This document shows, piece by piece, positions 1-11,644 of a stretch of DNA of 64,000 bases. A program made the position numbers and the translations under genes. How positions within the stretch are numbered: position 1 is the first letter of the stretch; the number at the start of each line of letters is the position of its first letter. Location: positions 2,038,214-2,102,213 of the forward strand of contig NZ_JAPDIA010000003.1 of assembly GCF_029525575.1 (NCBI RefSeq). The letters are read 5' to 3'. Source of the DNA: Cohnella rhizosphaerae (GTDB taxonomy: Bacteria > Bacillota > Bacilli > Paenibacillales > Paenibacillaceae). The notes below the pieces were generated by a model. It did not search any database, was not told the DNA's origin, and was given only the letters and a program-made list of their open reading frames with translations.

Positions 1-423
1 CGCCCGCTGGTCGTCGTCACCGGCATCCTCAAGGAGTTCGGATGGGCGGCGATCATCTACCTGGCCGCGCTGACCGGCATCGATCCGCATCTGTACGAAG
101 CGGCCAAGATCGACGGGGCGAGCAAGCTCCGGCAGATCTGGCATATTACGCTGACGGGCATCCGGCCGATGATCGCGATGCTGCTGATCCTTCAGCTGGG
201 CAGCATTCTGGATGCCGGCTTCGAGCAGATTCTGATTCTGTCCAACCCGGTCGTCTACGGTGTCGGGGATATCATCGATACGTACGTTTACCGCGTCGGA
301 TTGCTGGAAGCGAACTATGGATTAGCCACGGCCGTGGGACTCTTTAAAGGCGTGATCGCCGCGATCTTGATCGTGTCGGCCAATCAGATCATTCGACGGA
401 CAGGAGAGAAGTCGCTTTGGTAA
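1..423 (+). CDS. Sugar ABC transporter permease, LplB type (5'-truncated by window edge)
   Basis: This is the C-terminal part of an inner-membrane permease for oligosaccharide import. It is open from base 1 in frame 1. The EAA loop that docks the ATPase is clear (EAAKIDGASKLRQIWHITL, about 95-150), followed by hydrophobic helices and the DIIDTYVYRVGL segment typical of the LplB/YtcP-partner family. The stop overlaps the TTG start of the next permease by 7 nt, so the two are translationally coupled. The cargo is unknown, but the downstream GH38 and GH2 mannosidases suggest mannose-containing oligosaccharides. The N-terminus lies outside the window. Confidence 0.9.
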   Translation, partial: RPLVVVTGILKEFGWAAIIYLAALTGIDPHLYEAAKIDGASKLRQIWHITLTGIRPMIAMLLILQLGSILDAGFEQILILSNPVVYGVGDIIDTYVYRVGLLEANYGLATAVGLFKGVIAAILIVSANQIIRRTGEKSLW

Positions 424-1363
424 ATCCACCGGTTCAAGCGGATACGAACGAATTGGCGCTCATCAACCGACCCGGAAGCTTGGACCGCAATCCGGCGTGG
501 GTCCAAACCTTGATCTATCTCGCATTGAGCGCGATGGCGCTGATCACCTTGCTGCCGATTTTGAACGTGTTCGCCATGTCGTTCAGCGAGGCGGACGCGA
601 TCTTCAAGCACCCGCTCATGATCATGCCGTACAGCTTTACCTTCGCGGCATACGAGTATATTTTTTCGACCTCGATCCTGCTGAAGTCGTTTTTCGTCAC
701 CGTCTTTGCCACGGTCGTAGGCACGCTCTGCAATCTGGCTTTTACGATAACGGGGGGCTTACTCGCTCTCCAAGACGGCCATGCCGGGCAATAAATTCCT
801 GCTATGGATCTGCATCTTCCCGATGCTGTTCGGGGCGGGGCTGATCCCGACCTACATGCTGCTCAAGGAGCTGCACCTGCTCAACAACATTTGGGTGCTC
901 GTCGTGTCGGGCATGGTCGTTCCATTTAACCTGATCCTGATGCGCAATTTTTTCTGGAGCATCCCCGAGGAGCTGGAGGAGGCCATGCGGATCGACGGCG
1001 CTTCCGATATGGGCATTTTGTGGAAAATGGTCATTCCGCTCTCGAAGCCGGCCATCGCCACGATCGGTCTATTTTACGCCGTCGCTCACTGGAACGACTT
1101 TTTTTACCGGCTTGTTTTATCTGAACGATAATACGAAATGGCCGCTTCAGGTGCTGCTTCGTTCCATCGTCATCGATATGAACGCCCTCAATACGCGGGG
1201 CGTAACGGCCGTGATCGGCCAGGACGCGACCAAGATCATGCTGACGCCGGAAAATATCAAGGCGGCGACGATCATTTTCTCGATCGTACCGATCCTGCTG
1301 GTCTATCCGTTCCTCCAAAAGTATTTCGTAAAAGGCATCATGCTCGGATCCGTGAAAGGCTGA
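417..1363 (+). CDS. Carbohydrate ABC transporter permease, LplC/YtcP type (two frameshifts)
   Basis: This is the second permease of the importer, about 315 residues after repair. It starts at TTG 417 behind a GGAGAG ribosome site. It carries the EEAMRIDGASDMGILWKMV EAA loop (about 970-1030) and ends with the family tail YPFLQKYFVKGIMLGSVKG. Two breaks are seen. A G6 run at 752-757 should be G5, which restores AYSLSK. A T7 run at 1099-1105 should be T6, which restores WNDFFTGLFYLND. Both are +1 errors in homopolymers and conservation resumes directly after each, so the gene was probably functional. The lipoprotein gene follows after 64 nt. Confidence 0.88.
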
Positions 1364-1370
1364 ACGCGTT

Positions 1371-1392
1371 GAGAGATCCGCAAGGATTTTTC
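1371..1392 (+). terminator. Weak hairpin between permease and binding-protein genes
   Basis: A short stem (GATCC/GGATT with a GCAA loop) followed by TTTTT lies between the permease and lipoprotein genes. It is short for a true terminator and could be an attenuator or RNA-stability element that sets a different dose for the binding protein. This is inference only. Confidence 0.25.
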
Positions 1393-1427
1393 ATATAAAA
1401 CAAATTGGCGAAGGGGTGTCTTGCAAC

Positions 1428-3030
1428 ATGCGTAAAAGCGGAATCATGCTGCTCGTTCTGGCGATGATGACAGCCATGTTGGCGGCTTGCTCGGGGAACA
1501 AGGAAAACGGAAAGGCGGGCGAATCGGGCTCGACGCAAGGAGGAAGCCAAGCGGCAAGCGCGTCCGCGGGGAGCAAAGAGGAGACGGCCAAGTTCAGCTA
1601 TGTGCGGCCGGTATGGGGGGCGGCCACCTATACGAAAGGCGGCGCCTACGAGAAAGAGATGTTCGAGAAAGCGAACGCGAAAATCGACGTGCAGATCATC
1701 CCGGTAACCGAATACGACCAGAAAATCATGACCGTCATCGCATCCGGCGATATTCCCGACGTGTTCTGGGCATTGGGGCCGACGGACAAGAAGTTCAAAG
1801 ATATGCAGGACCAGGGCGCCTTTTTTGAGAATTAACGATTACCTCGAGAAATATCCCGCCATCAAGGATGCCGTGCCGCAATCGGTGTGGGACACGCTGA
1901 CGGACGACAAAGGCAATATTTATTTTATTCCCAACGTATCCAATCCGCTCATTCCGATCTTCATGTATTACCGCCAGGACATCTTCGAGAGCCTCGGCAT
2001 CGCCGAGCCGAAGACCGTTCAAGAGCTGGAGGCCGCGCTGGCCAAAATCAAGCAAAGCGACGCCAAAATGATTCCGCTGACCGCCCAGGACACGATCTGG
2101 GGACTCGGCGCGCTGTCGACCTCCTTCGGATTTACGCATTTCGGCTGGGGACCGGCGACCGGCGAGGACAAAGAGAACCCGAATACGATCGTTCCTTTCT
2201 ATTTAACGAAGGAAATGAAGGACTACTATTTTTACTTGAAGGACCTCAGAGCCAAGGGACTGCTGGACAAGGAATTTCTGATGGCGAAAAACTGGGATCA
2301 CGCGAAGCAAAAGTTCACCTCCGGCCAGGCGGCGGTGCTCGGCATCAACTGGGGCTACGGTCCGGAAATTTACTCGACGCTGAAGAAGACGCATCCGGAA
2401 GCGAAGATCGGCGTTCTGCCTCCGCTGGAAGGTCCGGGCGGCGCGATGGGCGGCATTCGTCCGTTCGGCGCGTGGGACAGAGGAATGTACGTGAACGCGA
2501 AAATGGCCGATCCAGACGGATTTTTCCGCGTGCTCAACTGGACGCTGACGGAAGGCAGCGATTTTAGAAGATACGGCGTAGAAGGCAAAACCTACAACGT
2601 GGTAGACGGCAAGAAGGTGCTGCTGGGAGACGACGAGAAGGAAACGGATTACAAGACCGGCCAGATCGAGCCGCTGAAGTTCCTGCAGCCGATGTCCGAA
2701 GCGCTGGATTGGGATACGATCCAGGCCACCTACGAAGGCGCCGGGGTCGGGGAGGCGTTCGCGGAAGCCAAAGCCAAATTCGAGGCGTACAACGCCGTTC
2801 AATATCCGGAATACCGCAATCCGACCGTCTTCTCTCCGCTTGAAGTCGAACAAGGCGCGCAGCTGTATACCGATTATCTGCAATCGGTGATCGACGGCGC
2901 GATCATCAACGACAAAGTGACCGGGCAAGAATGGGATACGGCGATCGACAAGTATCTGAAGGCCGGCGGACAGAAAATCGTCGATGAAGTGAACGAGCTT
3001 CAGAAAAATAAAACGAAGCCCCAGTATTAA
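1428..3030 (+). CDS. Extracellular solute-binding lipoprotein of sugar ABC importer (one frameshift)
   Basis: This is the surface lipoprotein that captures the sugar for the upstream permeases, about 530 residues. ATG 1428 gives a lipoprotein signal peptide (MRKSGIMLLVLAMMTAMLAAC) with lipobox LAAC. It lies behind AAGGGG at about 1410; the in-frame GTG at 1416 is less likely. The body has family-1 binding-protein features: an Asp-rich IASGDIPDVFWALG segment and a C-terminal AIDKYLKAGGQKIVDEV helix. A T6 run at 1821-1826 breaks the frame; five T's restore GAFLRINDYLEKYPAI. There is no ATPase gene nearby, as usual for this family, which shares an MsmX-type ATPase encoded elsewhere. Confidence 0.9.
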
Positions 3031-3054
3031 AAAGAGGATAGGAGAATCCGGAGA

Positions 3055-5832
3055 ATGACCCTACAGCAACAGAGCAAGCAGCTCGGCAAAGTGTACGTCG
3101 TCTCTCATACGCACTGGGACAGGGAATGGTACCAGGACTTCCAAAGCTTCCGGACGCGGCTCGTCTACATGATGGACGAATTGCTGGATCGTCTGCGGGA
3201 GGATGCCGCCTACCGGCACTTTATGCTCGACGGCCAGACGATCATGATCGAGGATTACCTGCAAATTCGTCCGGAACGAAAAGAAGAGCTGTTGAAGCAT
3301 TTGCGGGAAGGCAGACTGGCAGCGGGCCCCTGGTATGTCATGCCGGACGAATTTCTCGTGAGCGGGGAGTCGCTCGTGCGCAACTTGCTGACCGGCTTCC
3401 GGCAATCGAGAAAGCTGGGATTCGAGCCGATGAAGTCGGGCTACGTGAACGATATTTTCGGGCACAACAGTCAGATGCCGCAAATTTTCCAAGGGTTCGG
3501 CATCGATAACGCGGTGTTGTTCCGCGGGTTTTACGGCAACGGGGGATCCCGCGGAAATGTGGTGGGAAGGCGCCGACGGCAGCCGATTGCTTGGTCTGAA
3601 GCTGGACGAAGACCGGTCCTACAGCGATTTTTACTTCTTCCTGCGCTGGCCGTTTCTCGATCGGGCGTTCCAGTACGAGGAGCAAGAGCTGGTCGAACGC
3701 GCCGAGGCGATGCTCGACTACAAAGCCAGACGCGCGACGACGGACATCGCGCTCAGTCTCGACGGCTGCGACCATATCGAGATCGAGCCGAATCTGGGCT
3801 GGATGCTGGACCGGTTAAACGACAGGACCCCGGGCGTGGCGTGGGAGCATAGCACGATCGAAGCTTATGTGGCGGCGCTGCGCGCCCGGATCGGCGAGCT
3901 TGAAGTGTTCAAGGGCGAGCAGCGCATGCCCGGCTACAACGGCGTCAACAACATGGTGCTGGCGAACGTGCTGTCGTCCCGCGTACATCTCAAGCAGCAC
4001 AATCAGCATGGCGAGAACCTGCTGACCGGGTGGGCGGAGCCGTGGAGCGCGTTTGCGTCGCGGGACGGACGCCCTTACCCGAAGGCGTTCCTCGACCTGG
4101 CCTGGAAGCATTTGCTTGAAAATCATCCGCACGACTCGATCTGCGGCTGCTCGATCACGCAGGTTCACGAGGATATGCTGTATCGCTTTGCCCAGAGCCG
4201 TTCGCTCGGGGAAGGCATGCTGGCCGAAGCGTTCAATTACGTGTCCGGGCATATCGCGGAGCAAGCGTTAGAGGGACGGCACGCCGTCGTGCTGTTCAAT
4301 TCGTCCCAGCGCCCCGTCGACGGCGTGATCCAAGTCGAACTGGAGCTGCCGCTCAATACGGCGGTGCCCGCCGTATCGCCGCAGATCGGCGGCGCGAACT
4401 TTAGGTTGCTGGATTCGGAGGGCCAGGAGGTGCCTTTCCAGGTCGTCGGCGTGAAGAAGCAGAGCATGAGAAGATGGCGTCCCTACCGCGATATTCCGCA
4501 CGGGGGAGCAGGTCGACAGGATCACGGTCGCGCTGAAAGGCGACATTCCCGCGTTCGGCTATACGACGTACACGGTCGATATGCAGGCGTCCGAGCCGCC
4601 GGGCAAAGGGGGAATACGGATTTCGCCGGGCCGCGGAGCCCGTACGTTATATCGGCAGCCAGCAGATCGCGCCGAACGTATGGGAGAACGGCAGGCTTCG
4701 TCTGGAAGTCGCGGCGAACGGCACGCTTGCGCTGCGCGATCTGGACACCGGCTACGAGACGGAAGGCTTGCTGACGTTCGAGGATCAAGCCGATATCGGG
4801 GACGGCTGGCAGTACATCGCGCCGGTCGGCAACGAGACGGCCAGCTCGGCGGCCGGCGGCGCGTCTGTGTCCGTCGTGCATGACGGGCCGCTGGAAACGT
4901 GTCTGCGCGTCGCGCTGCGGCTGGAGGTGCCGGAAGAGATCGCGCCGGACCGGACGAGGCGTTCGGACAAGCGGACCGGTCTCGCGGTCGCTACTTATAT
5001 CACGCTTCGCAAGAACGACCCGGTCGTCCGCTGCCGCACGGTCGTGGACAACGGCGTGCGCGACCATCGTCTGAAGCTGCTGTTCCCGACGCGCGTCGAC
5101 AGCGACCGCTACTATACCGGCACGCCTTTCGATATCGTGGAGCGAAGCGTCCGGCTTCCGGATTACAGCCGTCATATGGAGAAGGACAGCGGGATCGTGC
5201 CTTCGAACGGGCTGCTGGCCATCCGCGGCGAGGGGCATGGATTCGCCGTCTACAGCAAGGGGCTCTACGAGGCGCAACTGCGCGACGACCGGACGCGGAC
5301 GGCGGCGCTGACGCTGTACCGAAGCACGAGGGACGAGGTGCTGAGCGACGGCGGCGACGGCGGCCAACTGCTGGGACGACTGGAATTCGAGTATGCGTTC
5401 CGGCCTTTCGCGCCGGCCGACGCCTCATGGGGCGACTTGCTTGCCGAGCAGCAGCAATTCTCGCTGGGCATCCGGAGCGTGAACCGGAAGCCGGGACCGG
5501 TCGCTTTCGAGACGCTGCACAGACGGGCGACCGACCTGCCTGCCCGGCACGCTTATCTGGGCCTGACGGGCGCCGATCTGATCGTCAGCGCCTGCAAGCG
5601 GGCCGAAGACGATGCCGGCGCCTGGATCGTCCGGCTGTGGAACTGCTCGGATCGCGAGACGAGCGGTAGCCTTCGGCCGGCCGATCCCGTGATCAGGGCG
5701 GAGCGGACGAATCTGGACGAGCACACCGTCGGCACGGTCGAAGTCGAGCAGGACAACAGCTTGCGCGTCGCGGCGAAGCCCAAGGAAATCGTAACCTTGA
5801 AGCTTTGGTTTGGTCCGCAGAAGGAGCGTTGA
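3055..5832 (+). CDS. GH38 alpha-mannosidase (three frameshifts)
   Basis: A cytoplasmic alpha-mannosidase of about 925 residues with no signal peptide. The N-terminus has the GH38 zinc-site signature SHTHWDREWYQDF, and the nucleophile region is GYVNDIFGHNSQMPQIF, where the Asp of NDIFGH is the expected nucleophile. HPHDSICGCSITQVHEDM is the second conserved block. Three G5 runs (3541-3545, 4502-4506, 4608-4612) each carry one extra G; four G's restore GNGDPAEMWWEGADG, PHGEQVDRITVAL and KGEYGFRRAAEPV. Four bases separate it from the beta-mannosidase, so the two are co-expressed. With the importer it suggests intracellular trimming of imported mannosyl oligosaccharides such as N-glycan fragments. 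Confidence 0.9.
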
Positions 5833-5835
5833 CCG

Positions 5836-8418
5836 ATGCGCATCGATCTGACGGAAAATTGGGAGTTGACCGGATCGTACCCCGGCTTCTGGGCGTTCGG
5901 CCGGAGCATGGAGGTGGGCGTGCAGCTCAAGGGGATCGTCCCTTGGCTGCCGGCCGAAGTGCCCGGCAGCGTACATTGGGATTTGCAACGCGCGGGCTAT
6001 TTGCCCGACCCGTATTACGGCGCGAACGCGCCGGCTTGCGAATGGGTGAACCAGCGGGACTGGCTGTACAGAACTTCTTTTACCGCCGAAGCGTCGTGGA
6101 AAGGCAAACGGATCGCGCTGCTGCTCGATGGCGTCGATCATTCGGCGCAGGTGCTGCTTAACGGCGAGCGAATCGGCAGTCACGCGGGGATGTTCGTTCC
6201 CGGCGAATTCGATCTGTCGGCTTCGCTGCGGTATGGCGAGCGCAATACGCTTGTCGTGGTGGTGGAGCGGTCGCCGGACGGTGTGGCCCAGCTTGGCTAC
6301 ACGCAGCAGGTGGAGCATCTGAAAAGCAGGTTCGGCTACAGATGGGATTTCTGCCCGCGGCTGGTGCATATCGGACTCTGGAAGGGCGTTAGCCTGCAAA
6401 TCTCGGAATGGAGCCGGTTCGACAACGTTAGGGTCGAAGCGGTTCCCGGGGCGGACGGAGGCGGCGAAGCGACGGTGAGCGCCGCGATCGACAGCGTACG
6501 GTCGGGACGATTCCGGCTGACGGCCGAGCTGTACGAACCTGGCGGCCGGCTCGCCGGGGAGGCCGGCTATGAAGGCCAAGCGGTTCCCGGCTTGCAGACG
6601 GTCAGGCAGCGCATCTCGGTTCCGGATGCGCGGCTGTGGTGGCCAAACGGCTATGGAGAGCAGCCTTTGTACCGATTGAAGCTGCGGCTCGAGGCGGCCG
6701 AATCGGAGGGCGAATATCGCCTTTCCGACGATCATGAAGCGAACGTGGGCTTCCGCACGCTGTCGTTCCGCGCCAATCCCGGCGCGCCCTCGGATGCGCT
6801 GGCGTTCACGGTGGCGGTGAACGGAGAGCCGATCTATATCAAGGGATGGAACTGGGTGCCCGCCGATCAACTGTACGGCAGGGACCGCGAGGACCAGGTT
6901 CGGCACCTGATCGCGCTGTCCAAACGGGCCAACGTCAACATGCTTCGCGTGTGGGGCGGCGGTCTGATCGAGAAGGATCTCTTTTACAGGTTATGCGACG
7001 AAGCGGGCATTCTCGTCTGGCAGGAGATGATGCAGTCCAGCTCGGGCTTCAACAACGAGCCGTCCGTCAGACCCGCCTTTCTCCATACCGTCTCGCATAC
7101 GATGCGGCACGTCATTCGCGCCAAGCGCAATCACCCGTCCATGGCCATCTGGTGCGGCGGCAACGAGTTGACGGAGGGCGGACATCTGGACAGCCAGATG
7201 GTGCCGCTCACCGACCGGCAGACGAACCTGCGCCTGCTTCGCGATCTCGTCTCCGACCTCGACGAGACGAAGCTTTATCTACCCACCTCGCCTTCAGGCC
7301 CGTCTTTTTTTCTGGAAGAGGCCCACGCGGGCGAAGGCAGGATGTACGACGTGCACGGACCGTGGAAGTATGCCGGGGAGACCGCGCACTACCGGCTGTA
7401 TAACGGGAGCGATGCGCTGCTGCACAGCGAATACGGCGGGGACGGCTTTGCTTCGATCGAAAGCATACAACGCTTCATGCCGGCGGACCGGATGGAAGCC
7501 GGGCATGCCGGGTCGGTCGAATGGCTGCTGCACGGCTATGAATACTGGAATATGGACGACCAGCTGCAGTATTTGTTCGGCGATTCCTTCGGTACATTCG
7601 ATCGGATGGTTATGGCGTCGCAGTGGCTGCAGGCGGAAGGCATACGGTATGCCGTCGAGTCGAACCGCAGGCGGGCGCCTCGCTGCAGCGGAAGCCTGCT
7701 ATGGCAGCTGAACGAACCGTATCCGAACGTATCCTGCACGAGCGCGATCGACTACTACGGCGACCCGAAGCTGGCTTATAGCTGGGTGGCGAAGGCAAAC
7801 CGCAATTTGCACGTCTCGCTGCAGTATGACGGCATTTCCTATCGGCCAGGCGATACGTTTAGAGGTTTGATCTATGTAACGGCGGATGGCATGGAAGCGG
7901 GCGATCTGACGGTGGAATGGACGGCAAGGGACGAGAAAGGCGGCATCGTTGCGAACGGCGCTTATGCGCTGAACGCAACCGTGGTTGCTGCGGCGTTTGC
8001 CGGCACCGTTGAATTTCAAGTTCCCCGGGCTGTCGCCGTATTCGTCACGCTTGACGCGGTCGACGCCGCGGATGGGCGGGCGCTGGCGGACAATGAATAT
8101 GCCTTCGCCGTCAAGGAACGGGACGAGGAGCCGCCGCTGCAAGCCTTCCTCGCTTTGCCCGCGACAACGATCGAATGGGAGACGAGGGAGGAAGACGGCG
8201 CAACGACTGTCGCAGTCCGTAATACGGGAGAGACGGTCGCGCTATGGGTGAGAGTTAGCGGCACGACGCCTGAAGACGGCGGCAACCACCCGGTCGTCCG
8301 GCCGCTGGAAGACGGATTTTTGATTTTTCCCGGCGAGACCGTCCGCCGTCGCTTCGCGGACATTTTGCCGCAGGACCGGCGCTGGCGCGTTAAAGCGATG
8401 AATACCCCTACCGAGTGA
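5836..8418 (+). CDS. GH2 beta-mannosidase
   Basis: Intact, 860 residues, cytoplasmic. It has the usual GH2 order: sugar-binding N-terminal domain with PGSVHWDLQRAGYLPDPYYG, immunoglobulin-like domain, then a TIM barrel. Barrel motifs include RVWGGGLIEKDLFYRLCDE, the acid/base loop WCGGNELTEG (Glu of NE) and a likely nucleophile in HSEYGGDGF. GH2 beta-mannosidases typically run 820-900 residues, so the length fits. AAGGAG sits just upstream and the start follows the GH38 stop by three bases. It probably removes beta-linked mannose, for example the core Man-beta-GlcNAc of N-glycans, after alpha-mannose removal. A T7 run inside is in frame, so not every long run in the window is wrong. Confidence 0.92.
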   Translation: MRIDLTENWELTGSYPGFWAFGRSMEVGVQLKGIVPWLPAEVPGSVHWDLQRAGYLPDPYYGANAPACEWVNQRDWLYRTSFTAEASWKGKRIALLLDGVDHSAQVLLNGERIGSHAGMFVPGEFDLSASLRYGERNTLVVVVERSPDGVAQLGYTQQVEHLKSRFGYRWDFCPRLVHIGLWKGVSLQISEWSRFDNVRVEAVPGADGGGEATVSAAIDSVRSGRFRLTAELYEPGGRLAGEAGYEGQAVPGLQTVRQRISVPDARLWWPNGYGEQPLYRLKLRLEAAESEGEYRLSDDHEANVGFRTLSFRANPGAPSDALAFTVAVNGEPIYIKGWNWVPADQLYGRDREDQVRHLIALSKRANVNMLRVWGGGLIEKDLFYRLCDEAGILVWQEMMQSSSGFNNEPSVRPAFLHTVSHTMRHVIRAKRNHPSMAIWCGGNELTEGGHLDSQMVPLTDRQTNLRLLRDLVSDLDETKLYLPTSPSGPSFFLEEAHAGEGRMYDVHGPWKYAGETAHYRLYNGSDALLHSEYGGDGFASIESIQRFMPADRMEAGHAGSVEWLLHGYEYWNMDDQLQYLFGDSFGTFDRMVMASQWLQAEGIRYAVESNRRRAPRCSGSLLWQLNEPYPNVSCTSAIDYYGDPKLAYSWVAKANRNLHVSLQYDGISYRPGDTFRGLIYVTADGMEAGDLTVEWTARDEKGGIVANGAYALNATVVAAAFAGTVEFQVPRAVAVFVTLDAVDAADGRALADNEYAFAVKERDEEPPLQAFLALPATTIEWETREEDGATTVAVRNTGETVALWVRVSGTTPEDGGNHPVVRPLEDGFLIFPGETVRRRFADILPQDRRWRVKAMNTPTE

Positions 8419-8429
8419 GGTGGTCGTGA

Positions 8430-11400
8430 ATGAAAAAGTCCATTCGCAAGCTGGCGACAACCGCGATCGCAGTCGCGGCGCTGTCGCAGAGCGCCGCCGC
8501 CGCGCAGGCGAACGCCTACACTTTTTTCAGACCGGGCAAGACTATCGAACCCATCTGCATCTGCCGGTCGACGCCGCGGCTCCTTATTTGTTCAGCAACA
8601 AGGACCCTTACGAAAATGCGATCGCAAACTACGGCAACGCCGGCTACGAAAAGATGGCGATGCTTTCATTCACCCACGATTTTGACAACCGGTATGTCGG
8701 CGGCTTCTACGACGGATCGACGCACTACGATATCGTGCAGAAGGACGCCGCTGGCAATCTGAAGCAGCATCTGGGCACGCACAGCTACGTGACGCCGACC
8801 GCCGGCTGGAACGATTACGTCCGCGACCAGGCGGTCAAAGCGATCGGCAAGGGCGCGACGACGATCATTCTGGAAGAGCCGGAGCTGTTCGGCGACGCGG
8901 GCTACGAGGACGCGTTCAAAGCCGAATGGCTCGCCTATTACGGCACGGCGTGGGCCAACCCGGCCGGCAGCGAGGCCAATTTCCTCAAAGCGTCGAAGCT
9001 GCGGAGCTACTTGCTGCAGCGGGAGATCGACGCCGTCTTCGGCTATATCAAGACCCACTATCCGACCGTCAAAACGTATATCGCCGCGCACAGCCAGCTC
9101 TCCTACTTCCCCTGGAAAAATCCGTACGCAGGACAGGAAGGATTGGCGAACGCGAGCGTCGACGGCATCGTCGGGCAAGCGTGGTCCAATACGATGGAAG
9201 CCGGCGTCCTGTACGAAGGCTCGTCCGTCTCGCTGCCCTTCGAGAACGGTTATCTGGATTACAGCTACTTCGCGCAGCTCGGCAGGGCGAATCCGGGCAA
9301 AGACGTCGCGCTCATCATCGACCCGAAGGGCGACGGCTATTCGGCCAAGTCCTGGGACTGGCTGGCGGACATGAACGCCCATCAGTTGACGGCCGCCCTG
9401 TCGCAGCCGAACGCGTACCGGTACGAGATCCCGATCTGGCCGGAACGGATCATGGGCATCGACGAAAACGAAGCGCCGGAGAGCTTCAAGACCGCGATGG
9501 CGAACGAGATTACGGTTTTGAACGATATGCATAACTATACGGGCGCGATCGCGACGCCCAATCGTCCGCTGAAGGCAGGCATCCTGATCTCGGATACGAC
9601 GAACTGGCAGGCGGGCGGTCCGGGCAATACGGCCAATCAGGACAGCGTTTATTCGCTCGCGATGCCGCTGCTGCACCGCGGCTTCCTGATCGACGGCGTG
9701 CCGCTCGAAGGGATAACGGCCGCGGCGAACCCGCTCAGCCAATACGATGTCGTCTACGTGAGCTACGATCTGATGAAGCCGCAAAGCAGCGCCTACAATA
9801 TCAAGCTGCGGGACTATGTGAACGGCGGCGGCATCGTGGTCTACTTCGGCGGGCGCACGCCGTACGAGAACACGCCGAACCAATGGTGGAACTCGGGCGG
9901 CAGCAGCTACGCCAGTCCCCAGGACCACTTGCTCGGTCTTTTCGGAATCGGCGCGACCGGCCGCACGGCCGGCACGCTGTCGAACGCGACGCTGTCGGCG
10001 GAAGCCGGATCGGCGCTGGCTGCCGGCATCGGCTCGCTGCCTTCGACGTCCGGCGTCGGCTATATCGGCTACACGGGCGGCAGCTTCACGCCGATGTATA
10101 AGCAGGGGACGACGACGATCGCGTTCGAGAAAAGCTACGGATCCGGGAAGTTCGCGTACTTCGGCATCGATCCGTATTATTTCGGGAACAGCGCCGGCGG
10201 CAGCTCCAAAATGTTTAACATCATGCAAAATATCGGCTCCGTGTACAAAAGCGCGTCGGTGAGCGCGCAAAACGCGATTTCCTATACGAGAGGCCCGTAC
10301 AAAGGCATTTATTCGATCAGCGGCACGGCCGTGGAGACGGGTAAATACATCGACGTGCTCGATCCGGACCTTCAGGTCGTCACGACGCGCAAGGTCGCGC
10401 CGGGCAAGTCGGCGCTGCTGAAGGACGTCTCGGGCGCCACGGTGACGACGATCCCCCCGCGTGCTGTTCGCGCAGGGCAACAACCCGGCGATCAGCGAGA
10501 ACGCTTCGAGCACCGTCGTGACGGCCAAAGGCGCTTCGAATACGCTTGGCGCGCTCCGAATCTTAAGCAAGGACGGCCTCGTACCGCAGCTCGCGACGGC
10601 GGTGAACGGCAGCGGCCGCAGCACGCTGTATTCGCAGGAATGGGACGACGAGAGCAAGTCGGCGCTGGTCAAATACTGGAACGATCCCGGCGGCGTGACG
10701 GTGACGGTGAACTGGAGCGCCGCGGGCGCGCCGGCGAAGCTGCAGACCAAATCCGTCGACGATCGGGACGCTGCCGTCGCCTATAGCGGCGCCTGGAACA
10801 ATTGGGACGGCGACAAGCTCGACCACGCCGCGACCGAGAAGTTCAACTACACGGCGGGCGGTTATGCGGAGTTTGCGTTCACCGGCAGCCAGATTCGGGT
10901 CATCGGCAAGTACGGCGGCAATCAGGGCAAAGCCGACTTCTACGTCGACGGCGCGCTGCAAGCGTCCGACGTCGATCTGTACGCGCCGGACGCGCGGTAC
11001 CGCCAGGTGCTGTTTGCGAAAACGGGGCTGACGGACGCCGCGCATACGGTCAAAGTCGTCGTCAAAGGGACGAAAAACGCCGCCTCGACCAACGCGAACG
11101 TCGTCATCGACCGGTTCGAGTACGGCACGTCGCTCGCGACCAAGGTGGACGACCGCCACGCATCCGTCGCGTACACCGGCAGCTGGGGGCAGTGGGCGGA
11201 CGCGTCGGACTACGCAGGCACGGAGACGTTCGGCAGCGCCGTCGGCAACGGCGCGCAGCTGACGTTCACCGGCACGGCCGTGCGCGTGATCAGCAATTTC
11301 GGTTCGAACCAAGGCCGGGCCAACATCTATGTGGACGGCAAGCTGGTTCGCACGGTCGATTTGTACAGCGCCGTCAAGAAATATCAGCAGATCATCTACA

Positions 11401-11513
11401 GCGCGGCCGATCTGACGCCAGGCTCGCACATCGTCAAGGTGGAGGTCGACAGGACGAAAAACGCATCGGCGAGCGATTACAACGTCGTCATCGACGCGTT
11501 CGAATTCGGTTAA
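8430..11513 (+). CDS. Large secreted glycosidase-like protein with two C-terminal repeats (two frameshifts)
   Basis: About 1,027 residues. ATG 8430 encodes a Sec signal peptide (MKKSIRKLATTAIAVAALSQ, AQANA cleavage region). A probable TIM-barrel region follows, with ILEEPELFGDAGYEDAF offering acidic candidates. A middle alpha/beta domain (about 9570-9900, LRDYVNGGGIVVYFGGR) resembles the glutamine-amidotransferase-like trimerisation domain of clan-A galactosidases. Two copies of a beta-sandwich of about 120 residues, each opening VDDRxAxVAYxGxWxxW, lie at about 10755-11130 and 11145-11510. The frame breaks at T6 8522-8527 (net -1 or +2) and C6 10453-10458 (+1). Family not certain; probably an extracellular enzyme feeding the mannoside locus. 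Confidence 0.65.
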
Positions 11514-11576
11514 TGCGAGCAACAAGGCGGCCAAGTATGAACGACGGTCGATAGTTGGCGGGTAGTAGTCACGACG

Positions 11577-11613
11577 AACGACGGCGAACGGGGATGCCCC
11601 GTTCGCCGTCGTT
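11577..11613. terminator. Perfect 17-bp inverted repeat, bidirectional terminator candidate
   Basis: Seventeen bases at 11577-11593 are the exact reverse complement of 11597-11613, with a 3-base ATG loop. It lies between the convergent secreted-protein gene and AraC gene. No long T tract follows on either side, so intrinsic termination is likely but not proven. Confidence 0.6.
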
Positions 11614-11644
11614 GTTCATGGTTGGCATATGCCGGTTCAAGCAG

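Noticed and set aside
5425-6906. Minus-strand open frame of about 493 codons across the GH38/GH2 junction
   Set aside because: It spans two clear plus-strand genes and has no domain or ribosome site.
8666-10750. Long minus-strand open frame (about 694 codons) opposite the secreted protein
   Set aside because: Shadow frame with biased composition; the plus strand carries a signal peptide and clear repeats.
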